A stretch of 64,000 nt of DNA from Diplonema papillatum (taxonomy: Eukaryota > Euglenozoa > Diplonemea > Diplonemida > Diplonemidae): contig JAPJBO010000851.1 of NCBI GenBank assembly GCA_030068145.1, forward strand, positions 1 to 64,000. Direction: 5' to 3'. This document shows, piece after piece, positions 61,203 through 64,000 of this stretch. The translations under genes and the position numbers were made by a program. Under the pieces are notes generated by a model. The model was given only the letters and a program-made list of their open reading frames with translations, did not search any database and was not told where the DNA came from. Position 1 is the stretch's first letter; each line of letters begins with the position of its first letter.

Positions 61203-62552
61203 ATGCGGATTCACGTCCGGATCCCCAATGTCAGCTCGCGGTCGTTGGTCATCCGAGCGAAGGGAGCCATCTCGGTAGAAGGCGTGCTGCAGGAGTGCCA
61301 GCGGAAGCTCGGCGTAAACGTGCCTGTGTCCTTATACAACAGCGAACACGACGATGCCGAGAAAATCAGTGATGAGTGGACGCTGCAGGAGGCGGACGAG
61401 TTGTTCCTGGTGCCGATATTCCCGAAAGGCACCGCCGTGCGGGCTGCCCGCCTGGCGAACCACCCGGAGTTGAATGGGAGGGAGGGTGTGATCTGCGGCC
61501 AGAAGCAGGGCAAGTACGTCGTCAGCTTCGACGGCAAGAAGGGCATGATGGCCGGGGTCAACCTGGAAGCGGTTGATGACAAAGCGGACCGGGCAGCAGA
61601 AGCTTTCAGAAACCTGATGGCGATCGCCGAACACGTTGAAGAAGATGGCAGTCGTGGTGTGCAACCGGACGGTGAGGCGCTGACAGCAGACGAGGAACAT
61701 GCCATGCACCCTGACGATGAGGCACGTTCTGGCAAGGCACCAGATATAGACGAGATGACGCGCTCGGGCACGAAGCCGGTGGCAGAAGCAGGACCTTCAG
61801 GCGTAACCCCCCCGGCGAGCGAAGCTGCGCCGGGCCCCAAATGCAACGGGGCCCGGGCGGCCGGCGGCGCTCGCCGGGAGCAGCAAAAGAGGCTCTGCGC
61901 AGAGCTCCTGGCCAAGCATCCACACGTCGGCGTCCGGCTGTGCGCGACCTTCCTGAAAAAGCACGACTGGGACGCCGAAGCGGCAGCGCGCGCCCTCGGC
62001 GAGTACTGCCATACCGCGGCTGCCGCCGCCGCCGCGCCGCCGTCAGGAGACGAACTGACCACCGAAGTCGCCAGCGGCGGCACCGACGACCCTTCGCTGC
62101 GAAGGATCGCAAAGGACACCAGCATAGGCGCCCCTGACGTCCGGCACGGGGAGTCAGCGTCGGAAGGCGACGCTGACTTCGAAGTTCAGTTCGCTTGCCG
62201 GAAATGCCGCGAGCCACTCTGCTCGTCGGCGGACCTGAAGCCGCACGACGACAACTCGAAAGGGAAGGCCTTCAAGAAGAAACACGGAACCGACCGGATC
62301 TCGTTCCAAGCGTGCACGTCGGTGTTCGTCGCGGAGGGTGCCGTCCCGTGGATAGAAGAAGCGCTAGCACGCGAGACCGAAATGAAGGGCGATGTCAAAT
62401 GCCCGAACGCAAAGTGTGGGAGTAAGGTTGGCACCTTCGCCTGGACCGGACACCAGTGCTGCTGTGGCGTGTGGGTAAACCCGGCGATCCAGTTGCAGCA
62501 CGCGAAAATGGACAGGTTCGCTCGTCAAAGCGAAGGCTACATGGCGCGCTAA
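61203..62552 (+). CDS. Ubl/UBA-like protein with YVH1(DUSP12)-type zinc domain (449 aa)
   Basis: A complete intronless frame. Residues 1-75 look like a beta-grasp ubiquitin-like fold (MRIHVRIPN...LQEADELFLVPI). Residues 80-128 hold a small domain with the phrase HPELNGREGVI, GKYVVSF, found in many algal and animal proteins. Residues about 225-265 are UBA-like (LLAKHPHVGVRLCATFLKKH, DWDAEAAARAL). The C-terminus (about 325-440) matches the zinc-binding domain of YVH1/DUSP12: FACRKCREPL, then CTSVFVAEGAVPW, then CPNAKCGSKVGTFAWTGHQC and CGVWVNPAI. In YVH1 this domain follows a dual-specificity phosphatase and acts in 60S ribosome maturation. No phosphatase signature (HCxxGxxR) is present here. 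A ubiquitin-linked or ribosome-linked adaptor is inferred. Confidence 0.8.
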   Translation: MRIHVRIPNVSSRSLVIRAKGAISVEGVLQECQRKLGVNVPVSLYNSEHDDAEKISDEWTLQEADELFLVPIFPKGTAVRAARLANHPELNGREGVICGQKQGKYVVSFDGKKGMMAGVNLEAVDDKADRAAEAFRNLMAIAEHVEEDGSRGVQPDGEALTADEEHAMHPDDEARSGKAPDIDEMTRSGTKPVAEAGPSGVTPPASEAAPGPKCNGARAAGGARREQQKRLCAELLAKHPHVGVRLCATFLKKHDWDAEAAARALGEYCHTAAAAAAAPPSGDELTTEVASGGTDDPSLRRIAKDTSIGAPDVRHGESASEGDADFEVQFACRKCREPLCSSADLKPHDDNSKGKAFKKKHGTDRISFQACTSVFVAEGAVPWIEEALARETEMKGDVKCPNAKCGSKVGTFAWTGHQCCCGVWVNPAIQLQHAKMDRFARQSEGYMAR

Positions 62553-64000
62553 CTGGCGCTAAGTTGTCCAGCATCCAGGAGCTCAGCACTGTCGTTTAGC
62601 TTGGATCAAACGTAGCCCGGCAGTTCAGCTTGAGCTCGTGAGAATAGGTTCGCTCGCTGGCAGTGATTGGCGCTTTGGGTCCGTCCGCACCAATCCAACC
62701 GTCAACTCAGCTTTCGTGAACATGGATGGATTTGCCCGTCGAAGTGAAGTCGATGGTCACCGACAAACACGCGGGTCCCACGTGCACGGCTTCGGACCGC
62801 GTCCGAATCGTGCACGTCTGTCTTAATCACTGAACGCGCTGCTGTATAGGCAAACGCCCGCGCCTCCGCCCCTTCGGTCCATCATTTACGCGCTTCCTTC
62901 CGTTACATCGATATCAACCTAGCTCCGGATACAAGTTCGATGTTCGCATCGTTTTCACTTTACGCTGCCTGGGTGCGCCGGCAATGCCGGGATTCACACA
63001 CCGTCCACGTTTTGCAGCTGGACGGAGGACAGAGGCGATCTTAAACGGCATAGAAGCAGTTGGCTCCAAAGACAGCTGGAATGACGCCAAACCCGTGTAC
63101 CCTCAGGACGTAGCCTTCGCTCAATGGAAGCTGAAGTTTCCCATCCAGGTGTTAGCCGCCGCCGTCGGCCGCGCAGTCGCGAGGAAGAAGAGAGCCCGCA
63201 GCGTTGCAAGGCGGCGATCCCCCGCGAGACGAGCTCACCCGCCGGCCGCTGCAGCACCAACTCCGGTGCCGCCACTCACTGTAGCAGAGCCGCAACCTGC
63301 AGCGCGCCTCCGGAGCGACTTAGTAGCAGTGCGAAGAGAAGTGAGGAGACCGGAAACTCCCCGGAGAGATGGTCCCTGCACTCTAACTCGTCTCTCTCTC
63401 TCTCTAAGCAAACTTGTTTGAGCACCTTCGGTGCGTCTTGGGGGGTCGAGCTGAGGACCTATGGAACAAGGATATATGTTGTTGGGCGACAAGCCCTGAG
63501 TATTTGAGTCCACTTGCTCCAGGGCAAGGTTGGAAGGGGACGATTCGGAAACTTAAGGATTCGGAATCAGCAAATAACGCAGGCAAATTCCTCCCTCCTC
63601 CCGCAGTCCCGAACTCGCTCCCCTCGATCGATTTTGCCTTGATCGCCCCGATGGCTTCACGTTTCTTATCGATGAAGAGAGTAACGTGCTAAGGCGTGAC
63701 AACTCTCTCTCATTTTTTTGACCTCCTGACCAGTGCTCCCGCTTACCTCCGAAATGCCGGAGGAAGCCTAAATCAGGAAAAGTTTTTTTTTTTTTTGGCG
63801 CTGTCGCAGTGTCGCGCTTTTTTTAGCAGTGTCTGTCAGTGCTCCCAAGGTGAGCTGGAGCTAGAGATGGGTTGCTCCACCACAACCAAAATGCGCGTGA
63901 ATACGCACCACACCCGCTTTTTTCACTGTAGCTTTGACTCCAGCTTCTGAGATTGGATCCCACCGCCAACACCCCAACATACCAGAGGAAGCAAACACCA
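62553..64000. other. Right end of window; no confident gene
   Basis: 62984-63421 could be coding (145 codons, Arg/Ala/Pro-rich, with WKLKFPIQ) and contains an in-frame donor-like CCAG/GTGTTAG at 63151, but no family is recognised. A CT-repeat lies at 63390-63407 and a T-run at 63783-63798. Confidence 0.35.

Overview
The window is nuclear DNA of a eukaryote, almost certainly a unicellular protist. The coding exons are GC-rich, the introns are canonical GT-AG with matching phase, and the genes are eukaryote-specific (an eIF2-alpha kinase, a DYRK kinase, centrin, kinesin, a RING/FYVE protein). Long gene-poor stretches are full of repeats. Nothing fixes the lineage. The mix of zinc-finger, ubiquitin-like and FYVE domain fusions would suit an alveolate or stramenopile (a chromerid, for example), but that is a guess. 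There is no bacterial operon, CRISPR array or complete rRNA gene.

Layout. 1-2.5 kb: the 3' part of a LINE (RNase H and terminal zinc knuckle). 2.5-9.7 kb: two copies of an unfamiliar DNA transposon; copy 1 has 16-bp inverted ends, a 5-bp target duplication, subterminal minisatellites and two genes. Between the copies lies a 243-bp tandem array with tRNA-like B-box motifs. 9.7-11.5 kb: a short PLD3/PLD4-like exon remnant on the minus strand. 11.5-17.2 kb: a four-exon GCN2 kinase gene. 18.4-19.0 kb: dephospho-CoA kinase. 20.1-28.4 kb: a four-exon DYRK kinase gene whose introns hold small inverted-repeat elements and relics of a duplicated exon. 32.2-37.4 kb: two abutting satellites (about 141 bp, then 150 bp). 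37.8 kb: centrin. 40.1-42.4 kb: a RING-RanBP2-RanBP2-FYVE protein. 45.2-48.3 kb: a composite element whose satellites occur in opposite orientation on its two sides, around a small basic-protein gene. 49.2-50.4 kb: a 1.2-kb element with perfect 33-bp inverted ends. 53.1-55.3 kb: a kinesin. 55.3-60.3 kb: TA-inserting non-autonomous elements carrying tRNA-like sequence, a LINE reverse-transcriptase fragment and several minisatellites. 61.2-62.6 kb: an intronless gene joining a ubiquitin-like start, a UBA-like helix region and the zinc domain of YVH1/DUSP12, without the phosphatase.

The host genes are independent single units: translational stress signalling (GCN2), CoA synthesis, kinase signalling (DYRK), cytoskeleton (centrin, kinesin), and membrane or ubiquitin biology (RING-FYVE, Ubl-UBA-YVH1 zinc). 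The strongest candidates for something undescribed are the TIR element family of 2.5-9.7 kb, the recurring design of elements bounded by inverted minisatellites, and the domain fusions in the 40-kb, 61-kb and GCN2 genes. All family calls were made by eye from sequence motifs, with no database search.
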